DNA of 64,000 nucleotides from CAYQJL01 sp964612295 (GTDB taxonomy: Bacteria; Eisenbacteria; RBG-16-71-46; CAIMUX01; WJJG01), in the NCBI GenBank assembly GCA_964612295.1, contig CAZTDY010000006.1, forward strand, positions 1-64,000, in the 5' to 3' direction. The translations under genes and the position numbers were made by a program. The notes beneath the pieces were generated by a model that was not told the DNA's origin, searched no databases, and was given only the letters and a program-made list of their open reading frames with translations. Positions within the stretch are counted from its first letter, which is position 1. Each line of letters starts with the position of its first letter. Shown here one piece after another: positions 25,214 through 34,256 of the stretch.

Positions 25214-26965
25214 CTACCGAATCAAAATCGCCTGTCGGCGTGCCGACTCCGCACCCTGGGGACCCATCAACTGGTAGTAGTAGACGCCACCCGGCATCAC
25301 CGCCCCTGCGTTGTCTCTCCCGTTCCACTCAATCAACGTCCTGCCTGTTGCGGAGGAGGGCAGCCTGTAGGATCGGATTGCCCTGCCGCTCGAGTCGTAG
25401 ACCAACAGGCGCGAGTTCATCAGATCGGGGGTGAGCGTGATCGCGAAGCGCGTAGACTGCTGGAATGGGTTGGGGGAGTTTTGCTCCAACCGAATCGGCA
25501 GGTTCACGATCCCGTCGTTCACCTGGCTGGGATCCATTCCCAACGTGCCATCCAGGTTGACGTTCTGGGCATAGAGATCGACCGTGCCGCCGCGATTGTC
25601 CTCCCACACCAGGATGGCCATATCATCGCCGGTGATGACCGTGGGGTAGCGGGACTTGTCGCTCAAGAGCGAGGAGACCTCGATGAAATCCCCCGGCCAA
25701 ACGAAGTTGCCGTCGACATCCACCCGCGCGCCGATCAAACGGTCCTCACCGTACGCGCCGGTGGGTTCGTCGGCGATGAACACCATTGCACCGCCTTCGC
25801 ACGGGACGGCCCGGGGGAAGGACCGGTAGACGGTGCTGACCGGGAGCAGCACATGCCCGTTGTTCCCCCATTCCAGAGCCCCGTAGGGGGCGACCTTCTG
25901 AGCATAGATGCCCCATTGCGATTGAGCCGCATTCCGTTCATTCCAGAACACGTAACCGCAGCCGGCCACCTCGTCGAAGGCGAGCGCGGGATCGATGTGA
26001 TGCTGGCCCGCGAGGTTGGTGACCTTGATCCCGTTGTGGGTGTAGGCCTCGGCGCCAAAGGCGTCCAGGCGCTGGTAGCGAGCCTGATGATAGTTGCCTT
26101 CCGACGCATGCCAGGCCCACACCAGACCGCCATTGCTATCCGATTGAATTCGCGGTTGGTATCCGAGCGGTATCGGATTGGCGTCGTACACGGAGGTCGG
26201 TTCGCCCCAGAGGGAGTTGCCCGCACTCGCAAAGCGTTCTGCCCTGAGGTGACGATCGCTGTAGTAGGTGGACATGTCCTTCACCCAGGAAACGATGACG
26301 CTTCCACCGTCAGCCGGAATCACATCCGGGAAGCCGGGGCTGAGGCCCGGTTCGCTGACAATCGCGAGTCCGCCAGGAGCGAAACGTTCGGTGCCGTCGG
26401 GGCTCAGGCGCTGCATCTGGATCGTGGCCTGTCCGGCGTCGGGGAGCGTGGACCAGACGATGACGCAGTCCCCATCATCGGCGACCGTGACAGCGGCTCC
26501 CGGCTCGTAGTCCGTATTGTCCGAGAGGGTGACCCCGTTCGGTCCCCAGAGGAATTCACCTGCGGGACTGATTTTGTAGGCGTAGATGTCCCAGTCCGGC
26601 CCTGTCCGCACGTCCGCAAAGACCAGGATCGCGTTGTCCTCTGCATCCACCGTCATATCCCAGGTCACCAGCCAGGAATTCTGTGGATGCGAGCTGATCA
26701 AGATGCCGTTCGGTGTCCACTGAGCGTCACCGTTGCGATCGACTCGCTGCAGATAGACATCGTAGTTGCCCGAGGAATGATCGAACCAGCCGAAGTAGCA
26801 TCCCCCATCGGAGGTGACCGCGGGAATGGGCAGAACCTGATCGGAAGGTCCATCCGTGATGACGAGGTTGACCAGGGGATCATCCGGCCATAGGGCGCTA
26901 GCCGTAGATACAAGCCCACCGATGAGAACGAAAGCCAGACTGAGGATGAAGGTGCGGTGTTTCAT
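25214..26965 (-). CDS. Secreted beta-propeller-like protein with FlgD-Ig C-terminus
   Basis: 583 residues. A signal peptide (MKHRTFILSLAF..., cut near 24) precedes repeated strands of the type VDRNGDAQWTPNGI, ISPAGEFLWGPNG, APYGALEWGNNG, VDVDGNFVWPGD, a 60-residue repeat often seen in secreted FCB proteins. The last about 90 residues are FlgD-Ig: IRLEQNSPNPFQQST, LLVYDSSGRAIRSY, LIEWNGRDNAGAVMPGGVYYYQL. No enzyme motif seen. ATG 26965 has GAGGAG. The minus-strand order PHP enzyme, this protein, deacetylase leaves room for its own promoter in the 107-bp gap. Confidence 0.78.
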   Translation of the reverse strand: MKHRTFILSLAFVLIGGLVSTASALWPDDPLVNLVITDGPSDQVLPIPAVTSDGGCYFGWFDHSSGNYDVYLQRVDRNGDAQWTPNGILISSHPQNSWLVTWDMTVDAEDNAILVFADVRTGPDWDIYAYKISPAGEFLWGPNGVTLSDNTDYEPGAAVTVADDGDCVIVWSTLPDAGQATIQMQRLSPDGTERFAPGGLAIVSEPGLSPGFPDVIPADGGSVIVSWVKDMSTYYSDRHLRAERFASAGNSLWGEPTSVYDANPIPLGYQPRIQSDSNGGLVWAWHASEGNYHQARYQRLDAFGAEAYTHNGIKVTNLAGQHHIDPALAFDEVAGCGYVFWNERNAAQSQWGIYAQKVAPYGALEWGNNGHVLLPVSTVYRSFPRAVPCEGGAMVFIADEPTGAYGEDRLIGARVDVDGNFVWPGDFIEVSSLLSDKSRYPTVITGDDMAILVWEDNRGGTVDLYAQNVNLDGTLGMDPSQVNDGIVNLPIRLEQNSPNPFQQSTRFAITLTPDLMNSRLLVYDSSGRAIRSYRLPSSATGRTLIEWNGRDNAGAVMPGGVYYYQLMGPQGAESARRQAILIR

Positions 26966-27014
26966 GGGGTTGTCTCCTCGAGTGAAGTCGACGCACGAGA
27001 TTGCCATCCACAGA

Positions 27015-27024
27015 GATTGTACCA
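27015..27024 (-). promoter_or_regulatory. Extended -10 element
   Basis: On the minus strand TGGTACAATC gives TACAAT (27021-27016) with TG one base further upstream. It is 50 bp before ATG 26965. No good -35 match is present, as often in extended -10 promoters. Members with the same layout: TGCTAGAATC at 18046 and TGGTAGAATC at 32461. Confidence 0.45.
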
Positions 27025-27072
27025 TCCCCCGGTGAAGGGCGGTTAGGACGCAATCCAGTGGCGTGCGAGCCC

Positions 27073-28893
27073 TCAATCCACGGCGATTTCGTCGATGAAG
27101 ATCCAGGCCTTTCCACCCGCTCCCCGGTGCCAGTCGGGACAGATCCCCGTGTTCTCGACCTTCACCCGAACGTAGCGTGCACGCGTGCGTTCGAACGAAT
27201 GACCATACTCGAAGATCTGGCGGTCAGAGCCTTCGACTGCCGGGGGTACATCCATCTCCCAGGCGGAGTCGAACCTCTCTCCGTCTTCGGAAAACGTGAT
27301 CTGGATCTTCCTGGGGGGGAAGATCCAGACGGAGAGATCCTGCAGGCAGGTCAGACGGACGTGATCGATCTCTCTGCACTGACCGAGATCGATCGTCGCT
27401 GCGACATCGACCTCTTCATATCCCTGCCACGCGCCGTCGCGCCATGCATCCGATGCGATGAACCCGTCCACCAGGGCGCGCGGTCCTCCGCCGGAGTACT
27501 TCTCGGTGTACGCAGTTTTCAATGTCAAGTCCGCGCCGACGGCCCGGTGCAGGTGGATAGCGCGTTCCATGACGCTCCCTATGCGCCGGCCGTGTCTGAA
27601 TCCTCCCAGCCGAATCGTCTGCCCATCCTGCGCCTCGAAGGGACGGTCGATGGGATCCGATGCCAGCGTCGGTTCGTCACCGTTGAGGGTGTAGTACAGG
27701 TCGACGCTGTCCGCGCGACCGTCCAACACGAGTTGGTGGCGATCGTCTCGCGGCATGATCCGCAGACCCTTGGTGGAGAATCCCTGGAAGGTGAGGGTCG
27801 TCTGCAAACCTTGGCCAGGGGCGGTCAGGAAGTTGGTGACCTCAATGGGGATTGCGAATTCGTTCTCTCCGCCCTGGGGATCCAGCTTGCCGACCGTGAC
27901 CAGGGTGGTCTTGTGGGCCGGAAGGGTGAGAGGGGACGGGAGATCGTAGGCATCCTCGTCAAGATTCACGAGTTCGATATCCAAATCAGATGTGTTCCAC
28001 AGCTGGATCCGGGCTCTGCCGCGCCCGTCCATGGAAACAAACGGTTCCTTGATGGAAACGGAGGCGCCGAAGATCGGCTGAAGGTACTCGCTCTTGCCGA
28101 TCAGCTGATTCTCGAAGTAAGCCACGGTCCGGCCGTCGAAGAGAGCTTCCCGCACTCCCTCGATTGAGCGCTCTTTGGCGAAGACCAGGGTCAGCGGCCG
28201 ATGCTCGCCGGCGCTGCGATCCCAAGCATAGTCCACGCGGCCGTGAACGTCGGAGTTGCAGAGCATGGTGAGCCCTTTCTCCAACGCCCACGCGTGGGCT
28301 TCCGGGTAGTAGGTGTCGCCGTTGACGACCTCGATTCCATGCATCCAGCCCTTCTCGAAGAGATCGGTGTGAAGGGAATGCCAGGTGTCGCCGGGGTGAT
28401 TCCAGATGAGGAACGCATCCTGTTGCGCCGCATTTCCGATGGATTCCACCGCGTCATCGACCGTGAGCGGCTCGATGTCCTGCAGGAAGAGCGCGTTGAA
28501 ATGCCCGGGCGGCATGGATCGGGTGATCTCAGCCCCTCGAATGAACAGCACGTTGTATCGCTCTGCCGTGGGCAACCCCAGTTCGTAGGGGCGCTCGAGT
28601 CGCGTGATGACATCATCCTCATGAATGTGATACTCGACATGGTCGGTGATGGACATCGCGTCCAGCCCCTCGCGCCACACCTCCTCGACGCGCATCGTCG
28701 GCCAGAGCTCACCGTCTGAAAATACCGTGTGCATGTGGAAGTCGCACTTCAGGGTGTGGTAGCCGGCTATGTCCGGGATGGCGATTTCGGAGCGGGGTTG
28801 CGCCCCTGCCCCTCCGGTGAGGGCGGTCGCGAGGAGGATTGCCAGCGGAGCGCACGAACTCCAGCGGAAGGCGGACAAACGGCTTTGATTCAT
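27073..28893 (-). CDS. Secreted PHP-domain (Sb-PDE-like) phosphodiesterase
   Basis: 606 residues. The signal peptide is about residues 1-32. The PHP metal-binding domain follows (about 38-270): DFHMHTVFSDG, SITDHVEYH, AEITRSMPPGHFNAL, WNHPGD, NSDVHGRVD, each providing His/Asp/Glu metal ligands. This matches the Sb-PDE family of phosphodiesterases. C-terminal to it lie an Ig-like domain (about 290-370) and a chitobiase-C/F5-8-type-C-like carbohydrate-binding region (about 400-600; ALVDGFIASDAWRDGAWQGYEEVDVAATIDLG, FERTRARYVRVKVENTGICP). Likely extracytoplasmic. A GGGG-containing weak ribosome site precedes ATG 28893. Confidence 0.85.
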   Translation of the reverse strand: MNQSRLSAFRWSSCAPLAILLATALTGGAGAQPRSEIAIPDIAGYHTLKCDFHMHTVFSDGELWPTMRVEEVWREGLDAMSITDHVEYHIHEDDVITRLERPYELGLPTAERYNVLFIRGAEITRSMPPGHFNALFLQDIEPLTVDDAVESIGNAAQQDAFLIWNHPGDTWHSLHTDLFEKGWMHGIEVVNGDTYYPEAHAWALEKGLTMLCNSDVHGRVDYAWDRSAGEHRPLTLVFAKERSIEGVREALFDGRTVAYFENQLIGKSEYLQPIFGASVSIKEPFVSMDGRGRARIQLWNTSDLDIELVNLDEDAYDLPSPLTLPAHKTTLVTVGKLDPQGGENEFAIPIEVTNFLTAPGQGLQTTLTFQGFSTKGLRIMPRDDRHQLVLDGRADSVDLYYTLNGDEPTLASDPIDRPFEAQDGQTIRLGGFRHGRRIGSVMERAIHLHRAVGADLTLKTAYTEKYSGGGPRALVDGFIASDAWRDGAWQGYEEVDVAATIDLGQCREIDHVRLTCLQDLSVWIFPPRKIQITFSEDGERFDSAWEMDVPPAVEGSDRQIFEYGHSFERTRARYVRVKVENTGICPDWHRGAGGKAWIFIDEIAVD

Positions 28894-29036
28894 CGTCGGT
28901 ACCCCAGGGTTTGGAGGTTGGCAGCGTCAATTGCTGGTCAGTGTATCCGATGATCGGGGCTGGGCGAAGCAGCGGACTGGTTATTCGCTGATCGGGAAGG
29001 CCGCCTGGCCTAACATGCTGTGTCACAAAGAATTAG

Positions 29037-29136
29037 GCCTGTCGTGTGCCCCGGGGCATAGCAGCGGTCTGGAGCCGCGGGCAGGTCTCGGCCGTCCCCG
29101 GGGGTGAGAACGCCCCCAACGTCCCCCGCGACAGGC
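29037..29136 (+). ncRNA. Candidate structured RNA element of unknown class
   Basis: An 8-bp perfect helix (GCCTGTCG with CGACAGGC) closes a 100-nt segment. Inside are TGCC/GGCA around CCGG (29047-29058), GCGG/CCGC (29064-29078) and GGGGG/CCCCC (29100-29117). It lacks tRNA T-loop sequence on both strands and does not show SRP, tmRNA or RNase P signatures. High GC makes chance pairing likely, so the confidence is low. Confidence 0.22.
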
Positions 29137-29217
29137 GGAGAGCAGCCGATCGACGGGGCACCGGCCCCCACGCTTATGGCGTGTCAGTGACCGGATTTGG
29201 TACAGTTAGGGGACTCA

Positions 29218-29250
29218 AACGCCGGGCCCGTTCCCGGCGTTGGAGTTTTT
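29218..29250 (+). promoter_or_regulatory. Hairpin with T-run in the subtilisin leader
   Basis: AACGCCGGG (29218-29226), six-base loop, CCCGGCGTT (29233-29241), a perfect 9-bp stem, then GGAG and TTTTT. It is built like an intrinsic terminator and sits 48 bp before ATG 29298, downstream of the likely -10 at 29201-29206. That arrangement suits an attenuator or a stop for upstream transcription. Confidence 0.5.
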
Positions 29251-29297
29251 GCCGTGCTCGTTCACGTAACGGACCCGTTCAGGGGAGGCTTGCCATC

Positions 29298-32200
29298 ATG
29301 AACAACCAGTCACTGTCCCGGCTTCTGTTTACTGCTGCTTTGACAGCGATACTATCCGTGGCCACTGCTGCAGGTTATGCGCCTGAACCAGGTGTTGCCC
29401 AGCCGATCTCCGAGGCGCCGGCCGCCGGGCGCGTCATCTTCCAGCTGACGGCCGGCAGCTTTGCCTCAAGTGACTACCGCACCGATCTGGGGCAGGCGGG
29501 ACGAACAGGGCTTGTCGCACTCGACGAGCGCTTGGCCGACCTCGGGGTGACCGAGGTTGCTCCGGCGTTTGATCCGAGCCGGTTCCGGGCGAGCTGGAGC
29601 GAGATCGGGCTGGAGAGGATCTTCATCGCCTACTTCCCTGAAGGACTGTCTGTCGATCTGGCGGTGGACGTCTTGAGCGGCTCCTCCCATGTCGAATACG
29701 CGGAGCCGGACGGACGCTGCAATGCGCAGTATGTGCCGGACGACGATCTCTATCCCGACCAGTGGGCCCACGACAACACGGGCCAGGCGATTAGCTACGG
29801 CGGCGGTCTCGTCGGGACCCCTGATTGCGATACCGACACGGATCAGGCCTGGGACCTGGAAACGGGCGACCCTAACCTGGTCGTCGCCATTATCGATACG
29901 GGCTGCGATCTCAATCACCAGGAGTACAGCAGCCGCATCGTTCAGGGTTACGACTTCGTCAACGATGATTGGGATCCCTCCGACGATGGCAACCACGGGA
30001 CCGCCTGTGCCGGCATCGCCCTGGCCACGGGCGACAACAACGAGGGTATCGCGGGCTGCGCCTGGAACGTGAAACTGATGCCGATCAAAGTCTTGGACTC
30101 CGGTGGGAGTGGCTACTGGTCCTGGGTGGCCGACGGGATCATCTTCGGCGCCGACAATGGTGCCCGCATCCTCTCCTTGAGCTTGGGAGGCAGTTCGGGC
30201 AACAGCACGCTTCGGGACGCCATCAACTACGCCTACGGCGAAGGATGTGCGATCTTCTGCGCGACGGGAAACGGCGATGACAATGATCTCTTCTATCCCG
30301 CCGCCTACGACAACGCCATTGCGGTCGGGGCCTTGTCGCCCTGCATGAATCGTAAGGACCCCTCGACCTGCGACGGGGAGTATTGGTGGGGCTCGAACTA
30401 CGGCACGGGCATCGACTTCGTGGCTCCCGGAACCCGGATTCACACGACCGATCGCCTCGGTGGACAGGGTTACACCTCGGGCGACTACGTGAGCTACTTC
30501 AATGGGACCTCTTCGGCCACGCCCCACGCGGCCGGTGTCGGCGCCCTGGTTTGGTCGGCGGATCCCTCGCTGACCAACGCCGAGCTGTGGACGATTCTGC
30601 AGAACACCTGCGATGACATCGAGGCCTCGGGCTACGACCAGGAGACCGGCTACGGGAAGGTCAACGCCTATGCGGCCGTCTCCGCCGTGGCCGGCGACCC
30701 GACGGGCGCGTGCTGCTTCGCCGATGGGAGTTGCTCAGTGCTGACCGAAGCGGACTGCAACTCCGCCGGCGGCGCCTGGGAGGGTGCCCAGACCGACTGC
30801 TCGCCGAACCCGTGCCCGCAGCCCGATGGCGCGTGCTGCTTCGATGACGGCACCTGCACCTACGTGACCGATGCCAGCTGCACCCAGGCCGGTGGAACCT
30901 GGCAGGGATACGGCACCGACTGCTCGCCGAACCCGTGCCCGCAGCCCGATGGCGCGTGCTGCTTCGATGACGGCAACTGCACCTACGTGACCGATGATGA
31001 GTGCGGACAGGCCGGCGGAACCTGGCAGGGCTACGGCACCGACTGCAGCCCGAATCCGTGTCCGCAGCCCGATGGGGCTTGCTGCCACCCAGACGGCACC
31101 TGCACGTACGTGACCGATTCCGAGTGCAATCAGGCCGACGGGACCTGGCAGGGCTATGGCACCGACTGCTCGCCGAACCCGTGCCCGCAGCCGGATGGCG
31201 CATGCTGTTTCGATGACGGCACCTGCACCTACGTGACCGAGTCCGAATGCGGACAGGCCGGCGGAACCTGGCAGGGATACGGCACCGACTGCACGCCGAA
31301 CCCGTGTCCGCAGCCTGACGGCGCGTGCTGCTTCGATGACGGCACCTGTTCCCATGTGACCGACTCCGAGTGCAACCAGGCCGGCGGAACCTGGCAGGGC
31401 TACGGCACCGACTGCGATCCGAATCCGTGTGACCAGCCGTCCGCGGCCTGTTGCTTCGATGACGGTTCGTGCACGTTCGTCACGGAGGCATCCTGCACTC
31501 AGGGCGGCGGCACCTGGCAGGGCTACGGCACCGACTGCGATCCGAACGAGTGCGTGCAGCCTGAAGCGGCCTGCTGCTTCATCGACGGCACCTGCACGTT
31601 CGTGACCGACGCGGCTTGCACCCAGGGCGGGGGAGTCTGGCAAGGCTACGGCACCGACTGCGATCCGAATCCGTGTGACCAGCCGTCCGCGGCCTGCTGC
31701 TTCCCCGACGGCAGCTGCACGTTCGTGACCGATACGGCTTGCACCCAGGGCGGAGGAATCTGGCAAGGCTACGGCACCGACTGCGACCCGAACGAGTGCG
31801 ACCAGCCCTCGGGCGCCTGCTGCTTCGAGGACGGGCATTGCGAGTACGTCCTCGAGTCCGAATGCACCACCGGCGATTGGACGATGTTCCAGACCTGCGA
31901 TCCGAATGAGTGCCCGCAGCCGGAGGCGGCCTGCTGCTTCGGTGATGAGTCCTGCCAGGTGTTGACCGAGGCGGACTGCGAACTGGCGGGCGGCACCTGG
32001 GAGGCCGAGGAGGAGGGATGCGATCCCAACCCGTGCATCTTCTCCAGCGTGGATGATGACGGCCCGATGCCGACGACCTACGCTCTGTATCGGGGCGCGC
32101 CGAATCCGTTCAGGGTGAACACGATCATCCGCTACGATCTACCTGAACAGGTGAACGTGAAGCTCCACATCTACGACATCTCCGGTCACGTTGTACGCAC

Positions 32201-32354
32201 CCTCACGAACGGTGTTGTGCAGGGACCGGGGCGGTTCCAGATCACGTGGGACGGCAACAACGATCTGGGCCAGCCCGTAGGTTCGGGTGTGTACTTTGTT
32301 GGTTTCGAAGCGGGCAAGAAGCACGACGCGCGTAGCGTCATCTTGCTGCGTTAA
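29298..32354 (+). CDS. Secreted subtilisin-like protease with 11 cysteine-rich repeats and FlgD-Ig tail
   Basis: 1018 residues. Signal peptide about 1-25, then a pro-region (VIFQLTAGSF..., about 45-140) and a peptidase S8 domain with all three catalytic motifs: IIDTGCD (Asp200), DGNHGTACAG (His233) and NGTSSATPHAAG (Ser405). Residues about 470-913 hold 11 tandem repeats of about 41 residues of the type GACCFDDG.CTYVT...C.QAGGTWQGYGTDC.PNPCPQPD with six or seven cysteines each. A C-terminal FlgD-Ig domain follows (GAPNPFRVNT, LHIYDISGHVVRT, WDGNNDLGQPVGSGVYFVGF). ATG 29298 follows GGGGAGG. Repeats of this type are common on exported proteins in Krumholzibacteria/Eisenbacteria-like genomes. Substrate unknown. 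Confidence 0.93.
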   Translation: MNNQSLSRLLFTAALTAILSVATAAGYAPEPGVAQPISEAPAAGRVIFQLTAGSFASSDYRTDLGQAGRTGLVALDERLADLGVTEVAPAFDPSRFRASWSEIGLERIFIAYFPEGLSVDLAVDVLSGSSHVEYAEPDGRCNAQYVPDDDLYPDQWAHDNTGQAISYGGGLVGTPDCDTDTDQAWDLETGDPNLVVAIIDTGCDLNHQEYSSRIVQGYDFVNDDWDPSDDGNHGTACAGIALATGDNNEGIAGCAWNVKLMPIKVLDSGGSGYWSWVADGIIFGADNGARILSLSLGGSSGNSTLRDAINYAYGEGCAIFCATGNGDDNDLFYPAAYDNAIAVGALSPCMNRKDPSTCDGEYWWGSNYGTGIDFVAPGTRIHTTDRLGGQGYTSGDYVSYFNGTSSATPHAAGVGALVWSADPSLTNAELWTILQNTCDDIEASGYDQETGYGKVNAYAAVSAVAGDPTGACCFADGSCSVLTEADCNSAGGAWEGAQTDCSPNPCPQPDGACCFDDGTCTYVTDASCTQAGGTWQGYGTDCSPNPCPQPDGACCFDDGNCTYVTDDECGQAGGTWQGYGTDCSPNPCPQPDGACCHPDGTCTYVTDSECNQADGTWQGYGTDCSPNPCPQPDGACCFDDGTCTYVTESECGQAGGTWQGYGTDCTPNPCPQPDGACCFDDGTCSHVTDSECNQAGGTWQGYGTDCDPNPCDQPSAACCFDDGSCTFVTEASCTQGGGTWQGYGTDCDPNECVQPEAACCFIDGTCTFVTDAACTQGGGVWQGYGTDCDPNPCDQPSAACCFPDGSCTFVTDTACTQGGGIWQGYGTDCDPNECDQPSGACCFEDGHCEYVLESECTTGDWTMFQTCDPNECPQPEAACCFGDESCQVLTEADCELAGGTWEAEEEGCDPNPCIFSSVDDDGPMPTTYALYRGAPNPFRVNTIIRYDLPEQVNVKLHIYDISGHVVRTLTNGVVQGPGRFQITWDGNNDLGQPVGSGVYFVGFEAGKKHDARSVILLR
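30704..32036 (+). repeat. Tandem repeat array, about 123 bp x 11
   Basis: Eleven consecutive units encode a cysteine-rich module with CC, C, C, C and C spacing. The central units are most alike at DNA level, sharing the string for GTWQGYGTDC, while units 1, 10 and 11 have diverged. This points to expansion by unequal crossing-over from the middle. The unit lengths are multiples of three so the frame is kept. Confidence 0.9.
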
Positions 32355-32378
32355 CCGGCTTCGATAGAGCAACCTCAG

Positions 32379-32408
32379 GGGGGCGGTCCATCGGGCCCGC
32401 CCCCTTTT
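32379..32408 (+). terminator. Intrinsic terminator after the subtilisin gene
   Basis: GGGGGCGG (32379-32386) pairs with CCGCCCCC (32397-32404) across a 10-nt loop and is followed by TTTT. It lies 25 bp after the stop codon at 32354. Confidence 0.8.
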
Positions 32409-32440
32409 GTCATCCCCCGGTCAACCCCTCCGGTCTTCAC

Positions 32441-32469
32441 CTGATTCCCGCCCCGAACAGTGGTAGAAT
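32441..32469 (+). promoter_or_regulatory. Promoter with extended -10
   Basis: TGGTAGAATC provides TAGAAT (32464-32469) with TG upstream; 17 bp before it is CTGATT, a poor -35. ATG 32505 is 35 bp downstream. The -10 string is identical to that at 18049 except for one base between TG and TAGAAT. Confidence 0.5.
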
Positions 32470-32504
32470 CATCGGACAACCTACTCAGGAAAGGAGACCC
32501 GTCC

Positions 32505-34211
32505 ATGCCGCGGATCGTGACCCCTTTGAGTGTTGCCCTTGTCCTCTTCACCCTGGCCTCGGCATCGGCCTCCTCGCAGAACACCGCGACCCTTGCGGAA
32601 GAGCATACCGGAGGCGTGACTTCGAGAACGGCCTCAACGGGCCCCGCGATGGAGCGGAGCGAAACCGCCGAGCGCCTGAATTCGCGCGCGGGGACGATCC
32701 TCTGGCAGCGTCATCAGCCCACCACGATCTACAGCTCGGCGGGATTGGCCGGGCTTTCCGAGACCACCTTTGCCGGCACCTGGTGGAACACGACCCCTCA
32801 CGTGGAAGCGGTGCCCATCGCCGGAAGCGGGATCCCCGACTGGACGGTCAATGGGACGAAGTTCTTCGTGGACGCCTCCCGCGCTGGTGAAGTGTTGGCG
32901 GCGATCGACTTCTCCGACGACGACTCGACCGCCACGGTGATGGAGTGGCGGCCAGGTTCATCCACACCTCTGTGGACCTACCAGATCCATCCCTGTCGCT
33001 CGATGACCTACCAGGGATGGGCCAGCCGTAAACCGATCCAGGTATCGGACGACGGTTCGACGATTGCCGTGGCCGTGACCATGTGGGCCGACGGCGGGCA
33101 GCGCGGCCGGCTCTTCGTGTTCGATGCGGGGACGGGGACCCCGGTCGTCGACTACGACTTCCCGACCGGGAACGTGGTGGCGACCGCGATCAGCGCCCAG
33201 GGTGAGTTCATCGCCATGGCCGGCTGGCCGAACATCTATGTCTACGATCGATATGGTCAGACGCTTCGCTGGAGCGGAACCGCCGGCGCGGGCAATGACG
33301 CGCTCGCCATCTCAGGGGACGGGCGCTATCTGTCATGGGGCTGGAGCACGTTTTATCTGCGCGAGTGGACCGGTTCGACCTACTCGGTCCTCTGGACCCA
33401 GAGTCAGGGGAGCGGGACCTACGTCGGGCAGTGCGCGTTCTCCAACGACAACGAGACGCTTGGGCTCTCCTGGGACAACGGCAACACCACCTCGCCGAAT
33501 GTCGTCTGGCTCGAGTTGTACGAGCTGCCTTCCCTCACCATGCTCTGGGACTACCACTACGTATCGGTGCCGAGGTCGGCGCACTCATCGGGCGAACAGG
33601 ACCTCCATGAAGACGGTCCCTCGAGGGATCCGGTCGACGTTCCGTCGAACATGCGTTTCTCTCCCGACGGTCAGCGCCTGGCCGTCTGCGGATGGGGAGG
33701 CACCTTTCCCGAGGTACACGTCTTCAATCGGTCGGCGCCCGAGCCCATCTTCATCCTCGATACACCCGGATCCATGTTCGACATCGACCTTCTCACCGCT
33801 CCCTCCGGGGCGACCCACCTCGTGACGGCGGGGAAGGACGTCCATGCCGGCTACGGCGGAACCGGAGGTGACTTCTATGCCGTGGAGATTCCGGGGGAGT
33901 TCTCGGATGTGCCGCAGCCCGAGGGCGTGGGCGATCAATCGGGGCTGCGACTTGTGGCGCCCAGCCTCTCGGCGGGCAGTACGCAGATCACCTATGCGCT
34001 CTCCGAGCCGGGGCCGGTGCGTTTGACACTCCATGATGCGAGCGGCCGGATCCTGCACACCTTGCTGGAGGTGAAACGTCCGGCCGGCACTTACGTACAC
34101 CCCTGGGACGGGCGGGATGCCCGTGGTGAACGGCTTTCGAGCGGCGTGTACTTCGTCCGGTCGGAGATTGAAGGTGCGATCACGACCCGCCGAATGATCG
34201 TGGCAGAGTAG
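32505..34211 (+). CDS. Secreted beta-propeller protein with FlgD-Ig C-terminus
   Basis: 568 residues; signal peptide about 1-25 (ASASSQN). The body resembles a WD40/YVTN- or PQQ-type propeller: VSDDGSTIAVAVTMWADGG, LFVFDAGTGTPVVDYDFP, AISAQGEFIAMAGWPNIYVYDRYG, AISGDGRYLSWGWSTFYLREW, FSPDGQRLAVCGWGG. The last about 85 residues are FlgD-Ig (LVAPSLSAGST, VRLTLHDASGRILHTL, HPWDGRDARGERLSSGVYFVRS). ATG 32505 has AAGGAG. It stands between a terminator and the sigma-factor operon. Confidence 0.82.
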   Translation: MPRIVTPLSVALVLFTLASASASSQNTATLAEEHTGGVTSRTASTGPAMERSETAERLNSRAGTILWQRHQPTTIYSSAGLAGLSETTFAGTWWNTTPHVEAVPIAGSGIPDWTVNGTKFFVDASRAGEVLAAIDFSDDDSTATVMEWRPGSSTPLWTYQIHPCRSMTYQGWASRKPIQVSDDGSTIAVAVTMWADGGQRGRLFVFDAGTGTPVVDYDFPTGNVVATAISAQGEFIAMAGWPNIYVYDRYGQTLRWSGTAGAGNDALAISGDGRYLSWGWSTFYLREWTGSTYSVLWTQSQGSGTYVGQCAFSNDNETLGLSWDNGNTTSPNVVWLELYELPSLTMLWDYHYVSVPRSAHSSGEQDLHEDGPSRDPVDVPSNMRFSPDGQRLAVCGWGGTFPEVHVFNRSAPEPIFILDTPGSMFDIDLLTAPSGATHLVTAGKDVHAGYGGTGGDFYAVEIPGEFSDVPQPEGVGDQSGLRLVAPSLSAGSTQITYALSEPGPVRLTLHDASGRILHTLLEVKRPAGTYVHPWDGRDARGERLSSGVYFVRSEIEGAITTRRMIVAE

Positions 34212-34256
34212 AAGACCTGGGGGCAGTGCCCTAACTGATTGCGCGAAACCATGTTG

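Larger units (their letters stand above)
28894..29297. other. Divergent intergenic region with structured leader
   Basis: 404 bp between two divergent secreted-protein genes, with no convincing CDS. From left to right it contains an inverted repeat GGCCTAA (29007-29013)/TTAGGCC (29033-29039), an 8-bp perfect closing helix GCCTGTCG (29037-29044)/CGACAGGC (29129-29136) enclosing three small stems, a TG-extended -10 candidate TACAGT (29201-29206) preceded by ACCGG, and a hairpin with T-run at 29218-29250. GGGGAGG before ATG 29298 is the ribosome site. Confidence 0.5.

Noticed and set aside
25175..26893. 572-codon open frame on the plus strand
   Set aside because: Antisense to the FlgD-Ig protein gene; the translation shows no family pattern and is the usual result of high GC.
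29037..29136. tRNA-Sec (8-bp acceptor-like stem of about the right length near a selenoprotein window)
   Set aside because: No TCA anticodon in a 7-nt loop and no T-loop (TTCRANNC) on either strand.
30735..31838. 367-codon open frame on the minus strand
   Set aside because: It is produced by the repeat array: every unit leaves the same antisense frame open.
30704..32036. CRISPR-like array
   Set aside because: Direct repeats are contiguous 123-bp coding units without spacers and keep the reading frame of the protease.
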